NCBI GenBank assembly: GCA_019614645.1
Contig: JABWDB010000009.1
Location: 10,025,501-10,089,500, forward strand
DNA: 64,000 nt
Reading direction: 5' to 3'
DNA from: Stratiolaelaps scimitus
Taxonomy: Eukaryota > Arthropoda > Arachnida > Mesostigmata > Laelapidae
Positions 38,501 through 47,808 of this stretch are shown here, one piece after another. Numbering within the stretch: position 1 is the first letter of the stretch; each line of letters begins with the position of its first letter. The notes beneath the pieces were generated by a model that was given only the letters and a program-made list of their open reading frames with translations, was not told where the DNA came from and ran no database searches. The translations under genes and the position numbers were made by a program.

Positions 38501-40664
38501 ATTGTGCATATCATGTTATATTGAGTACAAGATTTTCAGCTGTTGTCGACCGAACACAAACAAATGGTGAATGTGGCTACTTTTGTTCACCATTCCTTCA
38601 TTAGAAGAAATCAATGATGGTTTGCTCATTAGCTGCACATACCGAAAATCTCTGACGAGGAGTACAAATGCTACATGAACTTAACTCGTATACTGACCGG
38701 ACTTACGTTGAACTTTCCCGGGTGAATTTTAGCTTGAGTGTCCGAAAGATGTCTTCAAGTTTATCGGCCGAACGGCGGACGGCGTGGTATACCACTTTCA
38801 AGCGGACAGTGTCAACTTCGTTGTGAAAATCTTCCCAGTGTTCAGTGAGTCGATTGCCGAGAAAGCGAAACTCCTTCGAAGTCTGATTTTCTTAAATCGA
38901 CTCCATACCTCGCCATCGAGGTTCCTGTGCAGGAATTTTGTCGAGATCGAGGGCGCGGCCTTTGTCCAGGACAACTTCCCCTCAAGTCTACTAAATCTCA
39001 CAACTCCCTCGCACGCGAACAGAGGCAGCATTTCACACGGTGGCGACGTATCGATGCCCAATGATCCGCTGTACATCTGCCGAAACTATTTGGTCGTCTC
39101 GATGGAGCCTGGAGGCATACCTCTCAGCCGTTGTCTGATCAAGAACGCCGCTCAAGCCAAAAGTATCGTTCAGCAATTGTGCTTCACCCTGTCTGCCGGG
39201 GAACGATTCGCCGGTTACTCAATCCATGCAGCTGACGTCGACAAGGTATGGAAACGCGTTCTTTTCTCCAACCTAGATATCGTGTTCTGCGGTCACAGAG
39301 AGAGCTTCAGAGAGTTCGCCTCAGAGAGTCAATCTGTGCCTGTTCGCCAAGCGATGGGTAGCGTGCCGCGATGCCGCTGATGAGCATTTTTATATAGCTT
39401 ACTGAGTGTGAATATAGTGTACTCGCCTCATGCAGCGGGTCTCGAGCTAGCTCATTTGCAATTACGATTTGCAGGTATATCTGAAGTCGACGGAGAGGTG
39501 CAAGATCGATTTCCGACTTGATGGTATCTCTGTAGCCGTTAAACTGATCGATGGAGTAATCGCCAAGCTCGGCGGCACATCTTTCTCCCTCGGCAGCGTC
39601 TCATTCAACACGAACCAACTGTTAGTATCGATTGGGATACACGTTTTCAGAGAGATTGATCATTTTTTGGTGACAAGAAAAAAAATTAGGCATTGACAAA
39701 CACCGCCTCTTCTGAACGGTCACAGGACGTCGGGTTTGAATGCTGTTCAGTATTTTAAACAATTCTAAATTTGGCCCACACAAATCACCTATTGTTTTTC
39801 TACTGAGCACGGTAGTTCGAGAAAATTAGTTGTCCGGGAAGGCAGCCATGAGGAAGCCAGCCGTTGCAGGGTTGTTATTTTTAGCAACATGTGGTCTGAG
39901 CCAGTTTCGACTTTCAGTATTTAGCCGAAGCGAATAAGCTACAGCAACAATTGAGATGGAGGCGCTGATTCCCGAGCTAACCTTACGCGAATATGTACCT
40001 CGCGCGGACGTGTACGGTTATTTCAAATATGCTAGGGTGCGCAAAGTTCGTGGCTGGGCTTGTACACATCTCACAGCCCCCTTACTGAACGAGTGCGCTA
40101 AGCGATATCGGGAAGGGCGGTGCTGTAGAACAACGTCAATAGTGGCAGAAGAACGGGGGGCACGGGGGGTCACGGTATTGTCATGCATTAGCATGGCAAT
40201 ACCCCCAAGGGTGTGCAAACTATTATACACAACCCTACGAGTTCTTTGAGTTTGGTGAGCATTTTGTAGAGACCGTTAAAGAAATCCGGCTTGAAAGCTA
40301 CTGTGTATAGTTGCATTGAATCAACACTTCGTTTCCGAACACTTACCCGTTTCTTGAATTGCAAACGCAAAATTGTTCCAGAATCGAGGCTGCCGAGCGT
40401 CGTGTACCGCCAAAAACGTATGATAGAAACATCGAGTTCCTGTCGAGGGTGGTCAAACTCTTGTTGGAACGAATTCCTCGAGACGTTGAGGCGAACACCA
40501 TCAGAAATGAGCAGAAAATTATCTTCGATCTCAAGGACATTGAAAGCCATCTGCGAAACTTTGACTGCGTCTATCGGTTCACTATGTTCAAATTTATCCA
40601 GCCGAGACAATCGCTTGCAGTGGTTAGCGTCAACGGGCCAAAACTAGCGCAGAATCAAGTCTAG
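35426..40664 (+). CDS. Membrane-anchored haspin-like pseudokinase, 8 exons, about 524 aa
   Basis: Exons: 35426-35500, 36132-36287, 37106-37218, 37404-37523, 38203-38371, 38733-39245, 39475-39620, 40382-40664 (TAG). All junctions are GT-AG and phases join as 0,0,2,2,0,0,2. The exons total 1,575 nt. Residues 1-25 look like a signal peptide (hydrophobic, ending PVSSQG). About 26-78 is an ectodomain. About 79-103 is one membrane span, followed by the basic stop GRKYKR. Residues ~180-524 resemble the haspin kinase domain in order: the pre-domain motif PARFADVLE, a degenerate glycine loop (~223-233), VVK with Lys243, MEPGGIPL, a QQL helix, the catalytic-loop region around residues 372-380, LIDG with Asp408 in place of DFG/DYT, and a C-terminal helical lobe. 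The catalytic HRDLHWGN block is replaced by GYSIHAAD, so the proton-acceptor Asp is Ser374. This predicts a pseudokinase. Known haspins are nuclear histone H3 kinases with no membrane span. The haspin assignment is by remembered pattern and the function is unknown. Confidence 0.68.
36132..36287 (+). CDS. Haspin-like gene exon 2: ectodomain
   Basis: The acceptor is TATTTTAG before GAG ATG. Fifty-two codons run to AGG, followed by donor GTGAGT, phase 0 in and out. The product is a polar, partly helical segment with no cysteines. An internal ATG at 36135 could start a form without a signal peptide. Confidence 0.65.
36318..36418 (-). repeat. SINE family A copy (inverted, 5' truncated)
   Basis: Contains GGTAAAG, TTTGTTTATTAATTGAGCTG, ACAATGCTTAAGCTCTCTTA and GCTCGAACCTGCGGCCTCTG, the reverse complement of the family A body and B box. 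Inserted in the second intron of the haspin-like gene and abutting a mariner fragment. Confidence 0.7.
36425..36640 (-). mobile_element. Mariner 3' fragment (second copy, inverted)
   Basis: This stretch closely matches the reverse complement of about 26,035-26,265, including the region coding FPERW-like sequence and the element end near AACCGAACATTATGATAATT. It lies in the intron between exons 2 and 3 of the haspin-like gene, directly beside a SINE. Confidence 0.7.
37106..37218 (+). CDS. Haspin-like gene exon 3: transmembrane segment
   Basis: The acceptor CGTTTCAG is followed by Thr-Ala-Val and about 25 hydrophobic residues, then a basic GRKYK. The donor at 37219 (CG then GTACAC) gives phase 2, which joins exon 4 in frame. 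A second donor at 37265 (CAA then GTCAGT, phase 0) would add 46 nt and would not join exon 4 in frame. Confidence 0.6.
37404..37523 (+). CDS. Haspin-like gene exon 4: cytosolic linker
   Basis: Exactly 120 nt, phase 2 in and out, flanked by TGTCGTAG and donor GTGAGT. It encodes an acidic/basic juxtamembrane linker rich in Glu and Lys. Read through without splicing it meets TGA at 37525, which would give a short membrane protein of about 155 residues. Confidence 0.6.
38203..38371 (+). CDS. Haspin-like gene exon 5: pre-kinase segment
   Basis: The acceptor follows a good pyrimidine tract ending GTTAATAG. The exon enters in phase 2 and leaves in phase 0 at GAG then GTGTGT. It encodes a Ser/Gly/Pro linker, then a helix and the motif PARFADVLE, which resembles the segment just upstream of the haspin glycine loop. 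Confidence 0.6.
38733..39245 (+). CDS. Haspin-like gene exon 6: N lobe and degenerate catalytic loop
   Basis: 171 codons, phase 0 in and out, donor AAG then GTATGG. It carries the degenerate glycine loop, the VVK lysine (Lys243), the hinge-like MEPGG motif, and the stretch G-Y-S-I-H-A-A-D where haspins have HRDLHWGN. The reading frame is unbroken. Confidence 0.72.
39475..39620 (+). CDS. Haspin-like gene exon 7: DYT-equivalent segment
   Basis: The acceptor is ATTTGCAG. It enters in phase 0 and continues directly from the catalytic-loop region. It encodes beta strands around RLDGISVAVKLIDG, where Asp408 sits in the position of the metal-binding Asp. The donor CT then GTTAGT gives phase 2. An alternative donor four bases on (GTATCG) would be phase 0. 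Confidence 0.6.
40382..40664 (+). CDS. Haspin-like gene exon 8: C-terminal lobe and stop
   Basis: The acceptor ATTGTTCCAG leads in phase 2 to 93 codons and TAG. The helical sequence, with NIEFL and VVKLLLER followed by a helix with HLRNF, parallels the end of haspin domains. The opposite-strand ORF here looks like its shadow. The ends of exons 7 and 8 are the least certain part of the model. Confidence 0.55.
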
Positions 40665-41004
40665 GCGCTTAATTACTCGGGACTCGCAACTTCGAGTACA
40701 GCTGGAATACCGAGCGTTTGTTTTTACGAGACGAAAAGCCTGGATGATTACCATAATACACAAAATATATATATATATATATATATACACTAATTTGTAC
40801 TCGATTATTCGTTCTGCAACTGCTCATTCAGATTGAATGGTATCATCGACCTAAACCTTGGCGTACGCTATGCTGGAGACAGGATTGGTAGAGGAGATAT
40901 CAGTTTATTCATTCTTGTTGGTTTCTTGATGAGTAATCCAGTTGTTCGAGTCTAGGTCTCGCCTAATCAAACTAGTACTGCAAAAGGAATTCAGTGTTTA
41001 ATTA

Positions 41005-41080
41005 AAAAATGTTTTTCGAGCTGACCCTCAGCTGTTCCCCTATCAGACAGGCCTCAGCTCTTAACCTTTAGGTATTACTG
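41005..41080 (-). repeat. SINE family B fragment (inverted)
   Basis: Reverse complement of the family B 3' half: TTTTTCGAGCTGACCCTCAG, CTGTTCCCCTAT, CAGGCCTCAGCTCTTAACCT and AGGTATTACT. Confidence 0.65.
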
Positions 41081-41421
41081 TTTAATTAGGAATAATTTAA
41101 AGTAATCTATATTAAACAATAGAACATTAAATACATTTTCACAGCCGACCCACAGCCAACGTTTAACGTCCACGGTACTGGAGTCGACCAGTGTTCGATC
41201 AAAGATCAATGGGTTCTAAGTATCTCGCAAAGGCTCAATCAACGAAAACTATTGTAATGAATGTCTTAACGAACAACTAACCAATTAGCCACTATTCAGA
41301 GAAATTGCGTATACGTTTGGCAAACGAAAAAAAAGACACCGTTGACCAGTTAGACAATTTCGACATATTATGCATGATTTTAGGTATGTAGATCAAGCCA
41401 GACCCATCATTTCGCTGGATC

Positions 41422-42075
41422 CTAACCCGTTGGTTGGGTCGAGTCTGCTGCGGAAGGCTGCGTTTGACGTATATTCCCGTCCGCCTTGACTCCAGTGGCA
41501 GCGATGGTGAGCTGTTGAAAAGCATTAGATAACGCGCTGGAGGGTTCTCTGCAACCGGTACCGTTGGTTGAGCCATCGAACCTGCTGGAGGCGGAACTGA
41601 GGTTTGCCTCTATGCTCGAGTTGTTTGACAGATCGAGCAGTTCAGCAAGATCTGTCGTTATCTCGTCCACAGCTGAATCTTGATGCTTTAGTGCCTTGTG
41701 TCTGGCGATCGCTTTGGCTTTATAGGAAATGATGCCACAGACATCACACTGGAACCTCCTTGCACCTCGTTTTCGGCTCCTGCGTAACCTATGGTGGAAG
41801 ACGCTTTCTGGCTTACGTGGAGTAATTTGAATCTTCAGATTACGCACCCGGTACATAATGCACAAAGCGCACTTGATGACAGTGCTTTTGTTGACAAGCA
41901 CGCCATGCGAGTTGGAGACAACCGCCGAACTGGTGAGGACACTCCGATCTGCTTCAATGAATAGATTGAGTCCAGGCGAAATCATATCGCCTTCTGACAC
42001 GGTATGGGAACTGCTCTCGGGCGACATGTTCACTGCACCACTACGACCAGCAGAAGTGGAGCTAACTAACACGAG
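41422..42075 (-). CDS. C2H2 zinc-finger protein, terminal exon
   Basis: An open frame of about 216 residues ends at a stop at 41422. The frame may begin at an acceptor (CATCATACAG) at about 42076, or translation may start at ATG 42027. From that ATG a classical finger is visible with Cys94, Cys97, His110 and His115 (C-x2-C-x12-H-x4-H), preceded by the basic stretch RRSRKRGARR. A second C-x2-C pair (CALC) lies about 40 residues before it with a less regular His pair, perhaps a degenerate finger. The C-terminal half is Ser/Thr/Asn-rich and probably disordered. It lies between the haspin-like gene and RIC1, convergent with the former. The family is not recognised. The plus-strand ORF over 41858-42331 is its shadow. 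Confidence 0.5.
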   Translation of the reverse strand, partial: LVLVSSTSAGRSGAVNMSPESSSHTVSEGDMISPGLNLFIEADRSVLTSSAVVSNSHGVLVNKSTVIKCALCIMYRVRNLKIQITPRKPESVFHHRLRRSRKRGARRFQCDVCGIISYKAKAIARHKALKHQDSAVDEITTDLAELLDLSNNSSIEANLSSASSRFDGSTNGTGCREPSSALSNAFQQLTIAATGVKADGNIRQTQPSAADSTQPTG

Positions 42076-43099
42076 CTGTATGATGATACGGAGGAGAGGT
42101 CCTCAACCTGAAACGGTCAAACTGACCGAGCAAAGGAGTGGAAGTTCTTTGAATACGGCATCCGTGTGTGCTTCCTCTGTGCGAGAGGCTAAGCTACTGT
42201 TGTCTCATGACGCCGACCAACTCACCCCATCGCGATCCCTATTCGTCACCAACCCTCGCAGAGTAGCACAACCTTTGGCCGCCGCCTCCTCCTCCTCGCC
42301 ATCTCTCGGGCTAACCAACCAGAGACCGTGAGTCGTTCATGAGCCGTTCGCTTATTCGTTGATGAGGTCTATCGACTAACAGGATCAGCGCGGTACTGGG
42401 TTTCGGAAAATCCCAAGAAACAGTCGCGCTTCGAAAGCACTACCACCACTGGTACATGGGATTCAAAAAAGGCCTACAACGAGGCGCTTGATTACAACCA
42501 CTAATCTGACGGGTGATTGTCCTTGTGCTTTAGTTTAATGTCCCATTGTCTCGAAGCGTCCGGGAAGGCAGCAAGTTTTTAATGGTACTCCCCTTTATAT
42601 GAATGGCACATACGAGCAATTCTGGCTGTTGGGCTTGTCCGAACAGGAGCGGTTTTACTAGACTTGCCTGGGTTTTCTCCAACAGCTCACATAGATCTGT
42701 GGGAGAAAACCCAGAGAGCGACCCAGAGTCTGTTAAATGAGAAGGAGAGCAAGGGTTGTTACACGAGTCGTTGAGACATCCATTAGTGGCGGGAAGTATA
42801 TAACGACTAAGTGTTGAAAATTGTTGTTAGCATCAACTTAGGAAGTTAGTTAGTGACATATCAATATATCTGAGATCTCCTCAGACCATCAAGCCATATC
42901 TGAAATACGCACATCCACCAGTTAAACTGAGAGGATAAGCGGATGTCTTCGTTTGATCTCGTTCCATCCCAGTGACTCGTCGATACGTTGAACGGGTGTC
43001 TATGATTCCTCGTTTTTTGCATTGACCCTTGCTTTTGTCTAGATTATATATTCAAACATCGTTGAAGGTACCCTTAGAACTACTTCGCTTCTCGTCAGT

Positions 43100-43363
43100 T
43101 TAATACGATACCCGACAGATTACATTTATAGGCATTCCTTGTAGGAGCAGTCTCTTTTTCGAATTTAGTATCGTCGAGTTCATAACCGACGTTGCGATCC
43201 GCTGTCCACTCTCCAAATACATACTATCCACCTGATCTCGAACCACGACCGTTGTGTTTAGCATAACATTCCTAGCCAGCATATAGAAATGTTCTTTTAC
43301 AATTACTCGTTCCCGAGTATTGACAGCGTCAGCAACCTTACCGCAAAAACACTGCACCCCCAA
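43100..43363 (-). CDS. Possible terminal exon, unknown
   Basis: A minus-strand open frame of 87 codons with protein-like composition (VVVRDQVDSMYLESGQR...), no low complexity, ending at TAA. It sits between the zinc-finger exon and a SINE. No domain is recognised and the start is uncertain. It could be an exon or decayed repeat. Confidence 0.22.
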   Translation of the reverse strand: MGVQCFCGKVADAVNTRERVIVKEHFYMLARNVMLNTTVVVRDQVDSMYLESGQRIATSVMNSTILNSKKRLLLQGMPINVICRVSY

Positions 43364-43392
43364 GCCGCAGATATATATTAGCCATACTAGTC

Positions 43393-43549
43393 AGCGCGGT
43401 GGCTTGGGTGGCTAAGTGGTCTCTGGCTGTCGAAAGCCAGAGGCGGCGGGTTCGAGCCCCGCTGCGTGACATATAAGAGAGCTTAAGCATTGTAACAATT
43501 GCAGCTCCTTTAATAAACCAATAAAGCTTTACCTTTACCTTACCTTACC
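43393..43549 (+). repeat. tRNA-derived SINE, family A (best copy)
   Basis: The 5' part has a polymerase III A box (TGGCTAAGTGGTC), an anticodon-arm-like hairpin (TCTGGCTGTCGAAAGCCAGA) and a B box (GGGTTCGAGCCCC). The tRNA-unrelated body starts TATAAGAGAGCTTAAGC, and the 3' tail is made of CTTTACC/TTACC repeats. It is not a functional tRNA because the cloverleaf is incomplete. Three more copies occur in the window. Confidence 0.75.
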
Positions 43550-44473
43550 ATATTTCCCCTGTGAACTCCCTCGTCAACGGTGCCATCTTCGACTTCACTA
43601 TAGACTCATTCACCTGAGATAAATCAGTCCAGAACCAGTCTTTATCTCCCAAATGACTTGGATTCAATCTCTCTTTATTCATCATCAATTGTTTTGATCA
43701 ACATCATCACCGTCAACGCCCCTGTCAACGATACAGCAACGGCTGACATTCGCGTACAGCAATCCAACTTTTCAACTTCTCATGTGCTTCGTTTCTTCGT
43801 TGCCTTTCATAGATTTGTCACACTCCATATTTTACAAACTATTTGTGCTCTCTCGCGCTCTCTCTCTCTTTCTCTAACTCTGTCTCTATAATATCTGTAT
43901 TTATTTATCTATTTCCGTTTATTTCCGTGTGGTGTGTTCGCTTTTTATTTGCATTCTCGAGAGTTAAAATGCGTCGAAAAGGCGTAACGACTGAACTTGT
44001 TCACTCCAACGCTGCCACCCTTGTAACCTCTAATTCTCTTGCCCTTAACCCAAACCCCTAAATTATTTTTACTGTCACTGCTGCCATTTACTACTGTTAT
44101 TATTATTATAATTGTTATTATAAATATCAGTCGTACATGAAATCCATGTCGACCGACAATCATCCTTCTCCGTCGCTTTGATCAGTCGATCGACGCAACA
44201 GTAGCCATTATAGATGAATAAAAAAGTATTTCGACGCTTCAGCCAGCCTTTGGTCTCTACCTCTCCTTATGATTGTTCTCCAGTGAGTTATTGTTGTTGT
44301 AGGCTTAACAGGTTGTTTTTTTTTCTGCGTCCTCGATATTTGTGCTAGACCACACGTTTCTCTAGAGCTGATAATAGCAAGCATATATTCACTAGCTCGT
44401 CCCCGAACATTTTGAGCGGCGAACTTAGACCGTAGTCTGGGAAAGCGAGCTACACGACTGGCAGAGATCATTG

Positions 44474-44476
<3 letters not shown>

Positions 44477-44520
<44 letters not shown>
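44477..44520. repeat. TA dinucleotide tract
   Basis: About 19 TA units then ATAATATAT. A further short TA tract follows at 44677-44694. Confidence 0.9.
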
Positions 44521-46414
44521 TCGTTATTTTCTCTCTATATCTATATCATTTAATTATAATAGACATGTCAATATAGCAATAATATAATATGAATAATAAG
44601 CTCATTCGGTTCTGTTTGTCAGTTCGTATGCCTGGTTGATTTGTGATTTACACTTTACATTCTCCTTAGTAACTTATATATATATATATATATAGAATAA
44701 TTAGATATAGGCTCATCAATTACTAATCATTTGCACCCTATTGCGCGTATTGCAGCCATTTTTATAGACGCGTTATTGTGGCTGTTGTGGTCTGTAGTAA
44801 GGGGCGATAATACCGGAGAGACTCTCTCTTTGTCTCTCTCTCTCACCCATTTCTCTCTGTTCCTAGATTTCTTGATGTTTTTTTTGGCACAAATACATTA
44901 CATTACGTCTCAATCGCAAAGCGTAATTTTTTCGCAAAACCACGTCATCAACACACACAATACAAATCTACTATGGAATTGTCCTATATTTCTGGAAGAA
45001 AACGACCCATTACGAACAATCGATCCAGATGGCGACTTGTACCTCCGCAAAATTTAGTAAAGCCAATAGTCACCTGACAACGACTCCGAAGACCTGCATT
45101 TGCTTAAACATCGCGAGGCAACAACTCACCGGTGTAGGTCTCAGCCTGCCGCTTGAAAATCGTCCACCGTATAATTAGATCAGCAGACCAAAAACAACAG
45201 CAGCAGAACGTAATGTGTAACGAACATATTCAATGGACATGATTTTCTCTTGTTTCATGAACAATTAACAAAAAACGGTTGTCCATCATTTATTTCCACG
45301 TTTACTCGAATCCCGCATGCACCGCTCCGCATTCTCGTCATCAACACTTTGTGAAAATTTCCGTTACCGACTATTACGCTTTGGTAGACCTGTCAATATA
45401 ACGAAGTATCGATTTCACATCGAACCCCCTGAATAGCTCCGATAACAGTTGGGAGAAAGGTGTGTGTGCTCGTTCATATACATACATAGAAAATCTCAGC
45501 GAACAAGATGCTCTCGCGACGCCTCCCCCCCCGTTCGAGTCAGTCATCTTCTTGCTCTTCCTCCTGCTGTTTGTTGCTCGCTATCGCTCGATTGGGAAAG
45601 AGAGCTCCGTCTCACCAAAGCAGCGTGTGCTTTTTTTTTTCTTTGATTAAACCGCCCTCTCCTATATGTATCATCATAATGTTTCGTCCATATTCTCACC
45701 AATGTGTATATTGCGTGTATGTATCTTTTCCGCAGTTATTATACATTACAACGAATCGTAGCCGTTGACAAGCTACGCTCTCCCTCCGTCAGACAATGTG
45801 AAGCGCGGTGACAACAGACCGACACAATTCGATAAAACCTCATTGGGTTTTCTTTTGCTTACGGCGATAACAACATGACAAGTTCTGGTCAAGCTTTCCA
45901 TCGATTTCTCACCGACGTTTAACCATAGCCCGTCGATATACGGAGCAGCTAAACACGAATTCATAATTCGACTCAGAATGTCCCGGAAACGTCACGGACG
46001 ACGACCGCAAAGGCGGTACATGATGGTAGCGACCACAACAACAGTGAATGAAGACGGCTATTACTGAGACAAGGAGAGTTCACGGAAAATTTCAGTTGTG
46101 AAGCAACGTGGCAGAGAAAGGAACAGCAAAGCCAGTCTGATGATCAGATTCTGGATCAGATATTAATGGAATACAAAATAGGAGCCACAATATTGTGATA
46201 ATGCTGCTGCACTAGGCGTCATCGTCTCGTTCGGGAATGTCCTTTACTCCGGCGACGTCTTCCGCACAATTCTTCCTTGTGTTGTCTTACATCATTCTGT
46301 ATAGCTTTATTATTAATTATTCATTAGTCTCTAGGGTTTTTTTGTAGCTTCTTTCAAGATCATTTATCTCTTATTAGCATTGTTTTTTGCTCACCAAAAT
46401 CGTTCTCACTCATA

Positions 46415-46417
<3 letters not shown>

Positions 46418-46490
<73 letters not shown>

Positions 46491-46494
46491 ATAT
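46418..46494. repeat. Very long TA tract with near-central inversion
   Basis: TA units interrupted once by TTAT, so both arms can self-pair. Located beyond the 3' end of RIC1. Confidence 0.9.
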
Positions 46495-47629
46495 GGCCCT
46501 ATAAATACAGTCACGGGACAATCCTACGCGGAATGTGTGACTTCGGAACACATGTGCGCTCTCTTGCGAGAGCGCCGACGCTATTCAATTCAAGGAGTGG
46601 GACAGTCCGCCAGAGCCAAATGCTTCGACGACAATAGATCATATACCAATTCATCTACTCGACTAACTACCTAACTAATTACTAACTAGATATTTTGTTT
46701 AGATAATCACCGTACCATGATTCTTCCTGTAGACAGGCTCGTCTCGTCTTCCGAGATACCCGTCTGTATTTATCCGCATCACGTTCAGCGTTCTGCAGTG
46801 ATGCGCCGTAATACCGGCGCGTTCATTAACATCTCATCACGTCGTCATTTCATCGTCACGTTTAATTAATCTCTCCCTCGGTCTCGAATGAGCGTTGTAT
46901 CGAATAGAGGTCTCTCTCTCTCTCATTCACATCGCACGCCCCTGGACGGTGTCTAACGATTGGCTTAGATTTCCCTGTATTCACAACAATATTACTACCC
47001 CACTTCCTGACCTCGCCTTTCAATACAAAGTGAAGACTTACACGCACACTTCAATAGCGCTTATCTTGAGTTTTCTTTGTCAGCATCTTTAGTACAATGT
47101 AATCGTTAATTCTCTCTCGCTCTCTCTTATTAGCTATATCGCATCTAACGTACAACTAGCTAATTGTCATTCACCGGTTCACGATTCTAAACAAACAATG
47201 CATTCATCTCAGCGGATCGTGTCCAGCTCGCTTCACCGGATAATTCCACGTTTGGTTGTCGCTGATGTCGATACTAACATCAGTGTTTTTGTGCCAACAC
47301 GTTAATGTGCATTTAAGCTACTCAGTCAGACACGATCCCCTGGAGAATAGTCATATATTTATACTGCTATTACATCTTGATTCGAATCATATCAATAGTA
47401 ACTATAATCATGTTGTAAACTAACGAGTATCTACCGGCAGCCTTAGCGCCGTGTATATATATATATATAATCCTATTTGATTTTTAGATCATTACTATCT
47501 TCTCTGCTATGCTGTTACATTATATTCATCGACGTCGTCGTCATCATTACTATGTCTATCTGAAGTCTCAGTATTGTCATATATGAATATATCTCCGGCA
47601 CTTTCGTCTATCAGATAGATCAGCCACAG

Positions 47630-47808
47630 CTACTGTAGAATGCAGCCACCGTCACCTTCGTCTTCGTCCGACCCTTGGCGGAAGTCCTCGACAGAGCGCG
47701 CGACACTTCCAGGTCTCTCGTGATCGGCCAATGTCCGTCGGGGCGAAAGATTTGACTGCGACATCGAGTGACTTAAGGTGGCTGTCGTTTCCAGCCGAAC
47801 TTCTTCTT
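47630..47808 (-). CDS. Ric1: RIC1 last exon
   Basis: The acceptor TTCATTATAG enters in phase 1. It encodes an acidic Ser-rich tail ending GDGGCILQ and a stop at 47630. The end Cys-Ile-Leu-Gln resembles a CaaX-type prenylation motif; this is only a visual resemblance. Confidence 0.7.

Larger units (their letters stand above)
43550..47629. other. Intergenic, AT-rich with microsatellites
   Basis: TA and CT tracts (43,855-43,870; 44,477; 44,677; 44,820; 46,418; 46,911; 47,452). Small frames without splice context. It lies downstream of RIC1 (3' side). Confidence 0.5.

Noticed and set aside
40188..40610. 140-codon minus-strand frame
   Set aside because: Antisense to exon 8 of the haspin-like gene, which joins in phase and matches the expected C-terminal lobe.
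41858..42331. 157-codon plus-strand frame
   Set aside because: Antisense to the zinc-finger exon, whose C2H2 spacing supports the minus strand.
43393..43470. Possible functional tRNA gene
   Set aside because: A and B boxes and an anticodon-arm hairpin are present, but the acceptor stem does not close and the same unit recurs with a common non-tRNA body, so it is a SINE.
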